Below, in pieces: positions 1 to 12,093 of a stretch of DNA of 64,000 bases. Source of the DNA: Zymoseptoria tritici IPO323 (taxonomy: Eukaryota; Ascomycota; Dothideomycetes; Mycosphaerellales; Mycosphaerellaceae); the NCBI RefSeq assembly GCF_000219625.1, contig NC_018218.1, positions 5,828,001 through 5,892,000 on the forward strand, in the 5' to 3' direction. Position 1 is the first letter of the stretch. Each line of letters opens with the position of its first letter. Made by a program: the position numbers and the translations under genes. The notes under the pieces are model-generated. The model was not told the origin of the DNA and ran no database searches. It saw only the letters and a list, made by a program, of their open reading frames with translations.

Positions 1-424
1 TGCCTTCGGATGCCAAGGTGTGCAAAGTGAACACAGCTGGGTCGGAAGGATTCAGCCCAGTGTGGAACAAAGGCAGCCCGCTTACAAATGCGATGAATCC
101 ATGTCAACAGCACCTATCGCTTCCCAGCTTGCTGTACCTTTCCGTAACTTACCTTGTTATTCCGTCCCGGTGCAAAATGAACGATCAAGTCCAGTCTGTT
201 ACCCGGTGCACTCTATGCCACAAGCCATTTGATCAACGTAAGTTCTCGTGGTCTCTTCGTAAGCAAGGAGTTAGGCAATGGTGCTGTCGATGCTGTGACT
301 GCCTTACTCGGGCCATTAGCAGGCCGTCGCCATTCGAACGCAAGCTGACAGTTGATACCAAGAATCTGCCCTCAAACGGCATGGATATTACTGCCGATCA
401 CGGAAGCTGGGAAGTTCGAATCGT

Positions 425-1669
425 TTGCGTTCGTGTGCCGCTTGCGCGAAAGCCAAGGTCCGTTGTAGTGGGCAGAAGCCGGCTTGTAGCAGATGTGTCT
501 CCAGAAGCCATGACTGCCACTATGCCACGGCCAAGATGAACCCGACCATGGAAAGAAGGATTGGTCTCGAGAGCTCAGCCAGCACGGAGATGACACGCGA
601 AGATACCTCACATGTGCCTTCAGCGGGCAGCGTTGAGAAGCGTGCTATCCCCGAGCCGAGTGTGGACTGTGTGAACTCGGATGTGAATTTGGACGACTTC
701 GACTGGAGTTCATTCGAGGTGAACTTCCTAGACACGGCCCCTTGGAACATGACGCTAGCGCCGATGCCGTTTACTCGGTCCCTAGTGCAGCGTTATCAGG
801 AGAATCCCGCGATGCAGCGAGTCGCCAATCTCATGCTCTACACGTTCAGGTCTTACCTCGTAGGCATGATGCAGCATGGCAATCTGCCGGCCTTCGTGCA
901 TCCAAGTTTGCAGCCTGCAGTGGAGATGAGAGAGCCGCTCGCGAACTGCATCAGTCTGATTGCGATGATCAGCTCGGCAAGGGGAAGCCGAAAACTTTTC
1001 TGGAAGAATGTCGCTTTCGAATGCGAGCGCATGCGCGTGGATCTTCAAGCTGCCGATGCTGAGACATCACTAGCTGCAGCGCAAGCACTCGCCATATACA
1101 TCTTCGTCAGGCTGGATGAAGGAGAGACCGAGCATAACGCAGCAGTAGAGGGGCTGCTCGTCGATGGCGTGGCTGCAATGTGCGAACGGTTCCGTCTCGT
1201 AGACCATGCACGCAAAGAGCGCCGTTTGCAAGGACCCGGGTATATAGACCGGCTGTGCTGGCACGAGTGGGTCATGGAAGAGTCTCGTCGAAGATTGGGC
1301 ACAGTCTATCGGATCATCAACATGTTGGTCCATTTCATGCCTGCCGGATTTTGCACTCTGCCGATGGACCTGATGCTCGCGCCTCTGCCCGCTCGAAGGC
1401 AGCTCTGGGAGGCGCCCGAGAACAGGTCGTGGGAGGCAGAGACCAAGACGGCAATGGGTCATGGTCACGCGTATGCCATGGCAACCAACGGGGATCTCGT
1501 CAAGCTTAGTGACGATTCGATCTTGCTGGATCACACGGACCTCATCGATCAGTGCGAGGCATTGGGTGGGAAGACGTATCCGAGAGGTGCGGCAACGTGG
1601 GACGAATGGCTGGCGAACACCGATGCCTTCGGGGGATTGATCATGCTCGCTGCGTCCATGGTCCAGTAA
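425..1669 (+). CDS. Zn(II)2Cys6 transcription factor, 5' end unresolved
   Basis: A fungal zinc-cluster DNA-binding regulator. The first 31 residues hold a binuclear cluster with spacing CX2CX6CX6CX2CX6C (Cys 4, 7, 14, 21, 24, 31), followed by a Ser/Thr-rich linker and a helical regulatory region. Around residues 278–303 is a Trp/Glu/Arg-rich stretch (HEWVMEESRRR) typical of the middle region of fungal C6 regulators. Coordinate 425 is a TTG codon, not a real start: the frame is open back to 356 but has no ATG. The true start must therefore lie in an upstream exon, probably joined near an AG at 413–414. The stop at 1667–1669 is clear. Target genes are unknown and no biosynthetic cluster lies beside it. 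Zinc-cluster identity is certain; the gene model is partial. Confidence 0.8.
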   Translation: MRSCAACAKAKVRCSGQKPACSRCVSRSHDCHYATAKMNPTMERRIGLESSASTEMTREDTSHVPSAGSVEKRAIPEPSVDCVNSDVNLDDFDWSSFEVNFLDTAPWNMTLAPMPFTRSLVQRYQENPAMQRVANLMLYTFRSYLVGMMQHGNLPAFVHPSLQPAVEMREPLANCISLIAMISSARGSRKLFWKNVAFECERMRVDLQAADAETSLAAAQALAIYIFVRLDEGETEHNAAVEGLLVDGVAAMCERFRLVDHARKERRLQGPGYIDRLCWHEWVMEESRRRLGTVYRIINMLVHFMPAGFCTLPMDLMLAPLPARRQLWEAPENRSWEAETKTAMGHGHAYAMATNGDLVKLSDDSILLDHTDLIDQCEALGGKTYPRGAATWDEWLANTDAFGGLIMLAASMVQ

Positions 1670-2214
1670 AGGAGGTTGCCATTGAACAGTGGAGTGGATC
1701 GATAGCTAGATGAGCAGGATGTCCTTGATAGCAAGCAACGATGAATCGCTTGGACAGCTCATAGCGAGTGGGGATAACTTCGCTGTGTCCGCTCGGTAAC
1801 AAGAGACGTATCCGGCTGCGTTGCGTCGAGTGTTCCTGTAGAAGCATGTCCAACCATGATAATGTGTTCAATGTTGATGTGTTCCAAGTTGATGTCGAGG
1901 AGGAGATGTGCCGAATCGAATCGGCAATCGGTCTGAAAGCCACTCAGCAACGGTATAGAATAGTCAATTCGCAGCGACTCGGCTCCATGCTTCCAACCAA
2001 GAGATCGTCATCTGATGAAACCAAAGCTCAAGGCGTTGATCGCCCGTACCTCAATCGTGCCTCTATTATGATCATAACACCAGACTGACCTCCTTTTGGC
2101 CAATCCGAACTTGACGAGTCTCTCATAAATCGAATTGTGCACGATCGGCATGAGGGAAGAAACGAATCTGCAGCACAGAATACCGACCAAGAACGCTACC
2201 AGGTAGATTTGTCT
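1670..2214. other. Intergenic spacer
   Basis: Lies between the zinc-cluster gene and VPS9. I see no convincing coding sequence, RNA gene or repeat. It presumably holds the VPS9 promoter, and an upstream non-coding exon cannot be excluded. Confidence 0.4.
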
Positions 2215-4680
2215 ATGTCCGAGCGAGCTGGACCCGAAGAACAAGCTGGAAAAGCCGACCATGCTTCTGCGAATGCACCCCAATCTGGGGTCTCAGAGGC
2301 GCCATCAAAGGATCTCGATGCAGCCATTGGACAGGTGCCAGGAGGAGGACTGGGAAGTGGGAAGACGGATGCCATTGAGGAAGAGCATGTGACAGGATCG
2401 ATGGACAAGAAGCAGGAGGCCACTCACGTCGCTATGGGATCCGGTGAGAATGGAGCGGTTGAGAAGGCGAGCCTAGCAAGGGTGACGACTGGCTCACGAG
2501 AAAGACCTGACATCGAGAGAGAGGCGAGTGAACATTTGGCGAGGCGAGCAGCGGAAATGTCGTTGGACGATTCTCCTCACGACGAAGGTAGAAGCCGAAC
2601 GACTCGGTCGACACAGGATAAAGGAGAGCTTCCACAGTCTCCGCCTCCACCAATGCCACCCAGAAAGAACAGCACAAGGTCCAAAGCCAAGGCTAGCAAC
2701 GATGATTACGACGAGAAACACCCGCCTGCGGACGAGCCTTCTGCAGAAGTCCCCGAGGCGCCGCAAGGAACCACTGAAGCCACAGGTCTTGAGATTCAGA
2801 CAATCATGGACCAATTTCAGGAAGGCGCAGGACCCGGCGAGACTGAGATTATGTCGCCTCGTCTGGATCGCCAGCAGCCTGTGCTTGTGCTTCCTCCGCG
2901 CTCATCTAGTCTGGAACCCAAAGATTCATACACACTCAGCCCGCAGTCCATCGATCAGAGGGCTATGTCACCGCTCAGTCCACAAGGTACGGGTAACTCG
3001 ATAGCGTCCAGCGCACGCAGACTGAAAAGCGACGACACCGAGTCCATCGCCAGCGTTAAGGCTACTTCTATATTTCAGCCACCGCCGCCCGAGCCAGAAG
3101 TCGACTCTCCTCTACCTTTCGACTTTCACCGATTTCTGGAGCAGTTACGACATAGAACTGCCGACCCCGTCGCACGCTTCCTTCGTTCCTTCCTAACTGA
3201 ATTCGGGAAGAAACAGTGGATGGTCCACGAGCAAGTCAAGATCATCTCCGACTTTCTTGAGTTTATCTCGAAGAAGATGCAACATTGCGAAGTCTGGAGG
3301 ACTGTGTCAGACGCAGAATTTGACAATGCGCGAGAAGGCATGGAGAAGCTTGTGATGAACCGCCTCTACTCGCAGACGTTCTCGCCAGCCATCGCGCCAG
3401 TGACAGGCAGTTCTCGGAGAGGCGGACGTGGTGTTAGGAGCGCCGCGGACGTTGCTAGCCCACATGGACCTGGACGACGAGGACAGCATCAAGAAGATGT
3501 GGAAAGGGACGACGTGATTGCTCAGAAGATCAAGATCTATGGCTGGATCTCAGAAGAGCATCTCGACATCAAGCCGGTCGGCGACAAGGGGAAGAAGTTC
3601 TTGACTTTGGCGCAACAGGAGCTTTTGAAGATCAATTCGTATCGAGCGCCGAGAGACAAGGTCATCTGCGTTCTGAACTGCTGCAAGGTCTTGTTCGGCT
3701 TCCTGCGAAATGCGAAAGCCGACCAATCTGCAGATGCTTTCGTGCCTCTGCTGATATACACAGTCCTCAGAGCGCGGCCGGAGCACTTGGTGAGCAATGT
3801 GCAGTACATCTGGCGTTTTCGCAATCAGGACAAGCTAGGTGGTGAGTCCGGCTACTACATGTCATCACTCATGGGTGTAGTGTCGTTCATCGAGAACCTG
3901 GACCGCACGAACTTGACCATTACGGACGAAGAATTCGAGCGCAACGTCGAGCAAGCGGTCAGCGCGATCGCGGAGAAGAATCGTACCGAAGAATACGAAG
4001 ACAAGTCCCACACATCACCACCGACAGGACCCATGTCGCACTTGAGCGAGAAGAGTGCGCTGAGTAGACCAGAAGTCACGCCGAGGAATAGTATGGATGC
4101 TGAACATTCTAGTCCGAGGCGTAATGTCAGCCAGAGGCTCAACGAAAAGGCTACGCAGCCCAGTCAAAGCGGCGAAGAAGACATGAACGCCGTCACGGGT
4201 CTTCTTCGCAGTATACAGAAACCGCTCAGCAGCATCGGTCGGCTCCTCTCAGATGACACTGGTGGCTCAAGTCAGCAGCAGCAGGGTATGAGACCAGCTA
4301 GTACGCCATTACCAGGGTCGACGCCTCGAGGTTTAAGTCCTTCGCCGAGACTTGATCGAACTCCCAGTGGAAGGGAACGCTCATCCAACCAAAGGCCGCA
4401 AAGTCGGCAGCGACAGCCCAACAACGCCGAGGATGCTGCTGCACGGCAAGCGAGCGCTGAGCAGGCGCAGGCACAGAACTTGAGACAGCGGGAGCATCAA
4501 GTCGTCGTGGAGTGAGTTGAGGTGCTTGTGAGCTATATGAAGACATCTACTGACCACGACAACAGAACACTGCAAAGCATGTTTCCCAACCTCGATCGCG
4601 AGGTCATCGAGGACGTAGTCAGGTCTCAGGAGAGCAACGTCGGCAGGGCTGTAGACGCCTGTCTGGCTATGAGTGGTTGA
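2215..4680 (+). CDS. VPS9: Vps9-type Rab5 guanine nucleotide exchange factor with CUE domain
   Basis: Predicted exchange factor activating Rab5/Vps21 GTPases on early endosomes for vacuolar sorting. The 803-residue product has a disordered Ser/Pro/Glu-rich N-terminus (about 1–300), a helical bundle (about 300–400) and the VPS9 catalytic domain (about 430–565), with the family's Asp (ADAFVPLL) and Tyr (YTVLRARP). A low-complexity linker follows, then a C-terminal CUE ubiquitin-binding domain beginning with the MFP motif. The CUE exon is separate: a 54 bp intron (4512–4565, GTGAGT...CAG) splits a Glu codon, and without splicing the CUE would be lost. I chose ATG 2215; the frame is open upstream to a GTG at 2137, so an upstream exon remains possible. 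Confidence 0.9.
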
Positions 4681-5116
4681 TGCAAGGCGAGAGGCTGTAG
4701 AACATCCTCAATCAAGTCGTCCATACCAGCGTGGTCTGGGTATAGTTGTATATCCATATTCCAGACCCTGTGATGTCCATTCCCCTTTAAACTTCACCCA
4801 CATTTCGGAAGACGCGCGCCGTGGCTTGGATCTGGTCCGCCGATCCGGAATCCTTACCTATGCCGAAACGCATGCGTAGGCAATCACGGGTCGGTCGCAT
4901 TTGTTACGAGCAGTTTCTCTGAATATTCTACAATATTGTCTTTCCTCGTAAGAGCATCGTCGTTCACACAAGGTCTACGTATACCTGTTCTCTCCCACCA
5001 CTCGCCTCTGCGTGTCACCAACGCGCCTCTTCCGTCCGCGCCCGGCGGTCTTACGATCCCGAACGTCACCACCTCCCTCGACGGGCTACGAAGCGGCGGC
5101 GCGCAAAAGAGCAGAC
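4681..5116. other. Intergenic spacer
   Basis: Between VPS9 and the Mpv17-family gene on the same strand. No feature recognised. It should contain the VPS9 3' UTR and the promoter of the downstream gene. Confidence 0.4.
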
Positions 5117-6249
5117 ATGGGAATCAACGACAGTCGGAAGCGCTTGATGAGGCAGTTGAACAGCAGATACATCTATGGGCGATATGTGAGTGGCTTCGGA
5201 GGGACTCCGTTGAGCAGCACGCTGCGAGCGAGAGGTCTCCACGGGATTCTATCGCCAGCGCATGGAACATGTGACAAAAGTATACTTGATGGACTGTACT
5301 GATATTGCGATTGCTATCACAGCCTCTGCTCCACGCTATTGTCGCGCTGATTCAGATCACCATGGTCTCGATTTTGGTGCGCAAGTTTAATGCCTACTAT
5401 ACGAATCGACCTGTGCTCACGACGATGATCACGAACGCTGTACGTGGCCATTCCCTGGATTCAAAGAGTTGGATAAGATGAGTTCCCATACTGACCAAAG
5501 CAGGTCCTCGGTGGAATCGCAGACACAGTCGCCCAAACCCTCACAGCGATACGAGCACGACAACGGCAAAAGGCGCTCAACCCCGACAGCAGCTCAAAGG
5601 ACGACTTCTTCTCAGTGGAGATTCAAGATTTGGATAAGAAAGTACCGTGGCCGGAAGATGACTACATGCTACCCGCATCGAAGCGAGGACCGCCGCCGTT
5701 CGACTTTGAAAGACTGACGAGGTTTATGGCGTATGGTTTCATGATGGCGCCGGTGCAGCATAAGTGGTTTGGGTTCTTGTCGAGGATATTTCCGATTGAG
5801 GCGGGCAAGGGTGGGACTGGGAATGCGTTCAGAAGAGTTGCGTTCGATCAGTTCCTGTTCGCGCCTGTTGGTGGGTGGTCTCGATGTGGTCAGGGCGGTA
5901 GCACGTTTGCTGACATTGTGCTCGCAGGTCTCGCGGTGTTCTTTACCTTCATGACTGTTGCTGAAGGCGGTGGAAAGAGAGCGGTCATGAAGAAGTTCCA
6001 GGACGTGTACCTGCCTTCGCTGAAGGCCAACTTTATCGTCTGGCCGCTGGTTCAAGTGCTCAACTTCCGAGTCATTCCGATTCAATTCCAGATTGTGAGT
6101 TAGGGAGTGAGTCCTCGAGTCTGTGGTACGTATGCTGACGACTGTGCTAGCCCTTTGTTTCCACGATCGGTATCTTTTGGACTGCGTACTTGAGCATGTC
6201 CAACTCTTCAGACGAGCCTGTTGCTACACCGGGTGCGTCGCCGGCATAG
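5117..6249 (+). CDS. Mpv17/PMP22 family integral membrane protein
   Basis: A five-exon gene (5117–5185, 5323–5439, 5504–5870, 5928–6094, 6151–6249) encoding 272 residues. Introns start GTGAG, GTACGT, GTGGGT and GTGAGT, end in AG, and all phases close correctly. The product has several hydrophobic helices. The C-terminal half carries the Mpv17/PMP22 signature: a KANFIVWPLVQ block followed by PIQFQI and a final hydrophobic helix with FWTAYLS. Family members (Mpv17, yeast Sym1, peroxisomal PMP22) are small-molecule or ion channels of the mitochondrial inner or peroxisomal membrane. Which organelle this one occupies cannot be told from sequence. A charged loop of about 50 residues after the second helix is longer than in Sym1. 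The start is the first ATG that splices in frame. Confidence 0.88.
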
Positions 6250-6678
6250 ACGATCGAACGGAGAGAGTCTTTTGGTTTCGCGTAGTTAGTAGTGGCGCCG
6301 AGCTGATGCGCTCGGGACATCTGCATATCAGGCATATTCGGGTCTTTGTGGTTAGCTAGGCGTTTGATCGGTGTGATGGGCATGGCTTGGGCACAAGATT
6401 GGAGACGGAGTTTGGAGTATATCAGCAGCTTTGGGACAAGGCATTTGACTGTTTGACAACGAAACCACCTACGTCGTTGGCACTCCCGTCCCGTCTTCTG
6501 AATTGTGCTGTGATTGTCTCCTGACAACTGAAAATCCAAGGCCATCCAAGTTCTTTTTGCGGCTGCCCTTCTGCCCCTCATCGTCGCTTGCCCCTCCAAA
6601 ACAGACCTCAACTTTTCTAGAGTCCTTCGACAACAGAGCAATCGAAACAACAAACCTCACACACCAAAACCCGCAATC
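6250..6678 (+). promoter_or_regulatory. Probable PGK1 promoter region
   Basis: 429 bp upstream of the glycolytic gene. From about 6560 to the ATG it is pyrimidine-rich, with runs of CT and CAAAAC/CAAACC motifs. This fits the CT-rich initiator regions known upstream of highly expressed fungal genes. No TATA box was located with confidence. Confidence 0.4.
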
Positions 6679-8036
6679 ATGTCTCTTACCAGCAAGCTCG
6701 CCATTACCGACGTCGACCTCAAGGACAAGCGTGTCCTCATCCGGGTGAGTCCACACACCAACCTGAGCATATCAATGGCTCCCAACCAGACTTGTGCTTG
6801 AAGCTTCCCAGTGATCGGTACTGACCACTCTGTCCATGTTCTCAGGTCGACTTCAACGTCCCTCTCGACAAGGAGCAGAAGATCACCAACAATCAGCGTA
6901 TCGTCGGTGCCGTGCCAACCATCAAATATGCCATCGAGAAAGGTGCCAAGGCAGTCGTGCTCATGTCCCACCTCGGTCGTCCCGATGGCTCCGTCCAAGC
7001 CAAGTACTCCTTGAAGCCGGTCGTGCCAGAGCTCGAGAAGCTTCTCAGCACCAAGGTCACCTTCGCCGCCGACTGCGTTGGGCCCGAGACGGAGAAGATT
7101 GTGAATGGACAATCAAACGGCGGTGTCGTGCTGCTGGAGAACCTGCGTTTCCACGCCGAGGAGGAGGGCTCGTCGAAAGACAAGGATGGCAACAAGACCA
7201 AGGCGGACAAGGCGGATGTTGAGAAGTTCCGCAAGGGCTTGACCGCTCTGGGAGATGTCTACATCAACGACGCCTTTGGCACTGCCCACCGTGCGCACAG
7301 CTCAATGGTCGGCGTGGACCTCCCACAGAAGGCTTCCGGTTTCCTCGTGAAGAAGGAGCTGGAGTACTTCGCCAAGGCATTGGAGAACCCGCAGCGACCT
7401 TTCCTCGCCATCTTGGGAGGTGCAAAGGTCTCCGACAAGATTCAGCTGATCGAGAACATGTTGGACAAGGTCAACTCGCTGATCATCTGCGGCGGCATGG
7501 CTTTCACGTTCAAGAAGGTGCTCGACGACATGAAGATCGGCAACTCGCTCTATGATGAGGCTGGCGCGAAGAAGGTCAAGGAATTGGTCGAGAAGGCCAA
7601 GAGCAAGAACGTGGAGATCACTCTGCCAGTCGACTACATCACCGCCGACAAGTTTGACGCCAACGCGAAGACTGGCTACGCAGAGGACAAGGACGGTATC
7701 GAGGACGGCTGGATGGGTCTGGACTGCGGCGACAAGTCGATCGCGCTGTTCAAGAAGACCATCGACAACGCAAAGACGATCCTGTGGAATGGTCCACCGG
7801 GTGTGTTTGAGATGAAGGCGTTCGAGAAGGGTACTCGTGCTACCATGGACGCTGCTGTTGCGGCTGCGCAGAGCGGCAAGATTGTCATCATCGGGGGTGG
7901 CGATACGGCTACAGTTGCTGCGCAGTATGGGGTTGAGGATAAGCTCAGCCATGTGTCTACTGGTGGTGGTGCTAGCTTGGAGCTGCTCGAGGGCAAGGAC
8001 CTGCCTGGTGTGTCTGCGCTGTCTGAGAAGTCGTGA
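6679..8036 (+). CDS. PGK1: Phosphoglycerate kinase
   Basis: Cytosolic glycolytic enzyme that transfers phosphate between 1,3-bisphosphoglycerate and ADP. Two exons (6679–6744 and 6846–8036) give 418 residues, the usual fungal length. Diagnostic blocks are all present: KRVLIR joined by splicing to [15 protein letters not shown] (substrate binding), [11 protein letters not shown], the hinge region [18 protein letters not shown], and the nucleotide-binding [11 protein letters not shown] followed by [14 protein letters not shown] 101 bp intron interrupts the first conserved block. Codon use is biased toward C-ending codons, as expected for a highly expressed gene. The start ATG lies in an A-rich CAATC context. 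Confidence 0.98.
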
Positions 8037-8311
8037 ATCGCCGACCTGAAGAACGGCCGTCAATATGGTACAAAGCTGTAGATAGCTCTTCGTAACGAGA
8101 AGCGTAGTGGCTCTGCCTCTAAGACGTATCCATGCTCATCGCCATATTCCCTTACGGTTCAGCTTTTCTAAAACTCAAGGACCGTCTCCCTCAGTCCGCG
8201 CCCAATGTCTCCATTGCTCATGCTGGGTGAACTCTCGCAGTGTCGGGTCGATGTAGTCATGATTGGATGTCGTCTGTCGTCTCCCGTCGTCTTCATTGTG
8301 CCCTCCTCTCT

Positions 8312-8702
8312 TCAGCCCTTCTTCTCAACCTTCTTCAGCTCCTCTCTGCAATACGACTCGGAGTCAGCATTCCATGCATTGATTCCAACACCCGGAGGCT
8401 GCCAGTACTCACTTCAATTGCACCGAGAACTCATCCGAAGTATCATCATCGTCCCAGCTCTCCTCCCACAGATGTGTGTTCGCCGCTTGTGATCCGACTT
8501 CCTCTTCCTTCGCCCAGTCTACAACATATCCTCCGTCAGCATCTCCCATGTATCCGTCTACGAATCCATGGATCCTACCTTCTACAGGAAAGTCCTCAAA
8601 CTCATCGTCCTCTTCTAACTGCGCGCCGGCAACTTTGGAGGCGGGGGCTTGTGTTGCTTTGGCGTCTTGAGGGGCGGTGGAGGGGTTTGAGGCGCCGGAC
8701 AT
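8312..8702 (-). CDS. SEM1: Sem1/DSS1 proteasome lid and TREX-2 subunit
   Basis: Small acidic intrinsically disordered protein, a stoichiometric subunit of the 26S proteasome lid, also found in TREX-2 (mRNA export) and bound to BRCA2-type proteins where present. Three exons on the minus strand: 8702–8579, 8518–8413 and 8345–8312, giving 87 residues. Splicing restores the two signature acidic-aromatic blocks: EFEDFPVEDW across the first intron and HLWEESWDDDD ... FSVQLKEEL across the second. Unspliced, the reading frame would insert 20 unrelated residues and lose the KEEL tail. The gene is divergent from NUP84 and convergent with PGK1. Confidence 0.95.
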
Positions 8703-8993
8703 GGTTGCGATTGGAGATGTCGATTCGGTCGGTTGGTTGTGGAAGGTGTAGATGGTCGTTCGATTGAGGTGGTCGATGTGGTAGCTCAGTCGTTGATGGG
8801 TGAAGCTGTCTCGATGCGGCGGTGATGGCCAGAAGTCTGTGTATCAAGACCACGAATTGAGGCCGTGATTTCGGCCCCCAACTTGGGAAGTGAGCTTCAC
8901 GCGTCCATCTTCAAGGTTCACTTTACTCTGCCTTCACTCAGTTGACATGTGACACCAGAACTATCTTACTACCTTCACGTGCGCTTCCTCACA
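8703..8993. promoter_or_regulatory. Bidirectional promoter between SEM1 and NUP84
   Basis: 291 bp separate the two divergent start codons, so both promoters must share this interval. No specific binding site was identified. Confidence 0.5.
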
Positions 8994-11900
8994 ATGGCGC
9001 CCGTCACCCGCAAGTCAGCGGCAGTTGGAAATGGAGTCAAGAAAGCACCAATCCGCAAACCTCGCGCGACCCGTTCAACCCAACCAGAGCCAACCGAGAG
9101 CTGGGACTTCCTCGAAGTAGACCGGCAAGAGTCACACGAGTCGGACTATATCAACGGCGATATCACTATGGACAACGTGATCGCAACCCGCGAAGACGGG
9201 TCACCAAACATGGACGATGCGATAAATCCTCTGCGTGAAATGGCAGAGCGAGTGGGCAGGGAAGTCGAGACCTTTGCTGAGAGGCTGGATCAGTTCTTGG
9301 ATGGCCTGCCTTCGCGAAATAAGTACGAGGCGGCAGTGGAGCTGGTTGAGGAGTTCCGCGACATCTCTGCCGAGGCGGCGCATGTACTTGAGGAGAAGCA
9401 CGAACGGGAAATGGCCATGCAACTGCGCAAGGAGTGGAGCGAGCAAGCGAAGCTGTCCACAGGATCTACCACGAACAACCCATTCACGTTGTCGACGAAC
9501 AACAAGCTGGATGGCCTCGCGAATCGTAGATCGGAATCGGTCAAGCAATGGAGGCATTGGCAGCAAGAGGCGGATCTGTGGGAGCTGTTCAGACTCGTGC
9601 TGGACCTGCATCATAACCCAGACCCCAACGCCCGCCAGCAAGAGAAAGAACGAAAGCTAGCCGAACTTGGTCCACCGCATCGCTATACAAGTGAGAGCCA
9701 CATCTACAGACGTTTCTTGCTCAGCAACGACCTCGCGAATGAGCAATCACTGGTGAAGAGATGGCTGGAGCAAGCGGTCGACCACCAGGAGACCGACTTG
9801 TCAGGCATCATGGAAGAGCTGGAGACAAAAGCGAAGCGTGGCAAGGGCATGTGGTCGCATGGATGGATGCATACGAGGGAGAAAGTCAAGCACGAGAAGA
9901 GATTACGCTCATGGCCGACTTCGCCCGGTGCGCCCCTACCGCAAATCCGTAACGCCAACGGCACGGAACTGCTCGTGACAACTCTCGACCCTGATGCGCT
10001 CTCACGGCAGGGTCGGACGGTGGAGAAGGAGGATGCTTACTTTGAACGCGCCATGTGGATTGCTTGTTGGGAGATGCTGCGCCGCGGGAGGTCGTGGAGA
10101 GAAGTCAGCGAATGGTGTGCGGACCACAAAGAAGGCTGGCGAGCATTGTCTATTGGGAAAGGTGCGAATCCGAATGAGGCCGCGTCGAACGCGGCCTGGA
10201 GGAAGATGTGCTATCTGGCGTCGCAGTCGGGGTGCTCGAATGAGTATGAAGCTGCGGTATACGGTCTGCTCGGAGGAAGCGTCAAGGCTGTGGACAAGGT
10301 CTGCCGGAGTGTTGATGACACGCTCTATGCTTACTACAACGCCGAGCTGCTTCGTCAATTTGACCAGTACCTCGCCACAAATTACCCGGACCGTGCCCCA
10401 CTTACAAGAAAGGTCAGCGAGGATGCTCTGCGGGATCCTGAAGAAGCGATAGTAGCGCTCATCAAGAGACTGAGAACGCAGCCTGCCACGGGTGGCGAAG
10501 CCGTCAAGCCGATGAAGATCATTCAGAGCTATCTCCTCGCAAACGATACCGGCAGTCTGATTCACACTCTTGGACATGCCATCTCGTACACGGACAAGCT
10601 CGCAGGAGACAAGGAGGAGATGATCATACATCTCGAGCACTTCTGGTCCGGAGAAGGCAATATGCCCGAGTCAGAAGTCGCACTGGACCCTCAGACTCTG
10701 CGCATCGTTGCCCACATGGCCATCATTCTTCGGGTGCTCAGCGAGGAGCCCCTGGACGGCGATGATCGTGACGCGGAAGAAAACGTGACAGTCGCGTACA
10801 TCCAAGCTCTCCGCGCCGCCGGCAAGCGCGATCTCATCCCCATCTATGCTTCCCGTCTCGCTGTGGGTCGATGCGTGGTGAGCATGGCACGGGTCCTGCA
10901 AGATGTTACCAACGATCGCGAGCAAGAGGATATGTTGGCGTTGATGAAGAATTACAAGCTCGATAATCTTTTGGTGTTGAATGAGCAGTTGATGTTCCTC
11001 CTCGATGCGACTGTGGGCAAGCAGATGCAGAACCCGAAGCCGATCAAAATGATGGAGCAGACAGAGATCATGACGCTGTATCCTGGTCAGCGAATCGTGG
11101 TGGATTTCCTGCCGGAGTATGCGACCAAAGATGATGAGGCGATTGTGAGGAGTTTGAGGTGGTTTTACATCCTTGACGGGCATTGGAGGGAGACATTTTC
11201 GAGATTCTCGGTTGCGTTGCGGAAGTGTTTGCGTGAGTCTTCTGTCACCTTTCCTGACATTGCTTTACTAACATTCTTCTGCAGTCGCCGGCCGCCTCGC
11301 CTGCGCCCTCAGCATCGTCCAAGAGTTCCCCTACGATCTCATCTCGCAGCGCAAATCCTACCCTCTTCTCGGCCGCTCCATGAACCTCCTCGAGCACGAA
11401 TATCCCATCTCGAAAGGGGAGTCCAAGCTCTACAGCGCTCTCGTCGCACAATCAAAAACCTACCACGACCTCGAAATCCTCGTCACAACCATTCGCCACC
11501 TCGCCGAGTGGCGCAACATCGAACATGGCTACACCGGCTCGTCTAAGAAACAACGCCTAGACCGCGCTCCTGAGGATGTCAAAGAAGCAAAAGCCAACAT
11601 CGACGAGTCAATGGCCCAAATTCTCAGTGGCACCGTTCTCTGGGAGGGCACCGATGATGACGAAATCGCGGACCTCACACGCATTCGCGAAATGTACCTG
11701 ACTGAAGTCGTCATCGCCTACAACAGCGTCTTGCACACTGCTGGTTCCATTATCTCCCGCCAATCTCTGATTGAAAGCATGGACCTCAGCGTCACCATCG
11801 CCGCGGAAGAGAGCGCCGGTCTCGCGGCTACGATCGTCAAAGCGGGACGCATGAGGGAATTGGTGAGAAGTTTCGCGGCGAGTAGCAAGGCCATGTTGAT

Positions 11901-12093
11901 CCTCAAGGACGCGGGCAAGGAGTGGAAGCCGCGAAAGGAGAGGGAGGGCAAGGATTTGTCGGTCTGGGAGATTGGTCCGCAGGTCCAGCTCAGAGGCGTG
12001 GAGGGGTTGGATGTTGAGGACGATTTGCTGGATGGTGAGGATGGGATGGATGGGCTGGAGGTGGACGGTGGGAATCATCTGGCTGAGCTTTAG
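8994..12093 (+). CDS. NUP84: Nucleoporin Nup84/Nup107, Y-complex
   Basis: Scaffold nucleoporin of the Nup84 (Y, Nup107-160) subcomplex of the nuclear pore. Two exons (8994–11232 and 11285–12093) encode 1015 residues. A basic N-terminal stretch of about 30 residues is followed by the family's entry motif (LREMAERVGREVE, near residue 80) and an almost wholly alpha-helical protein with many Trp/Leu-rich helices, including EWRNIEHG-like C-terminal helices. The 52 bp intron (GTGAGT...GCAG) joins RKCL to AGRLA. The ATG at 8994 was chosen because the upstream in-frame extension begins only at GTG. NUP120, another Y-complex gene, lies about 30 kb downstream. Confidence 0.9.

Noticed and set aside
7302..8063. 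253-codon minus-strand open frame opposite PGK1
   Set aside because: It is the antisense shadow of the strongly codon-biased PGK1 exon and carries no domain motif.
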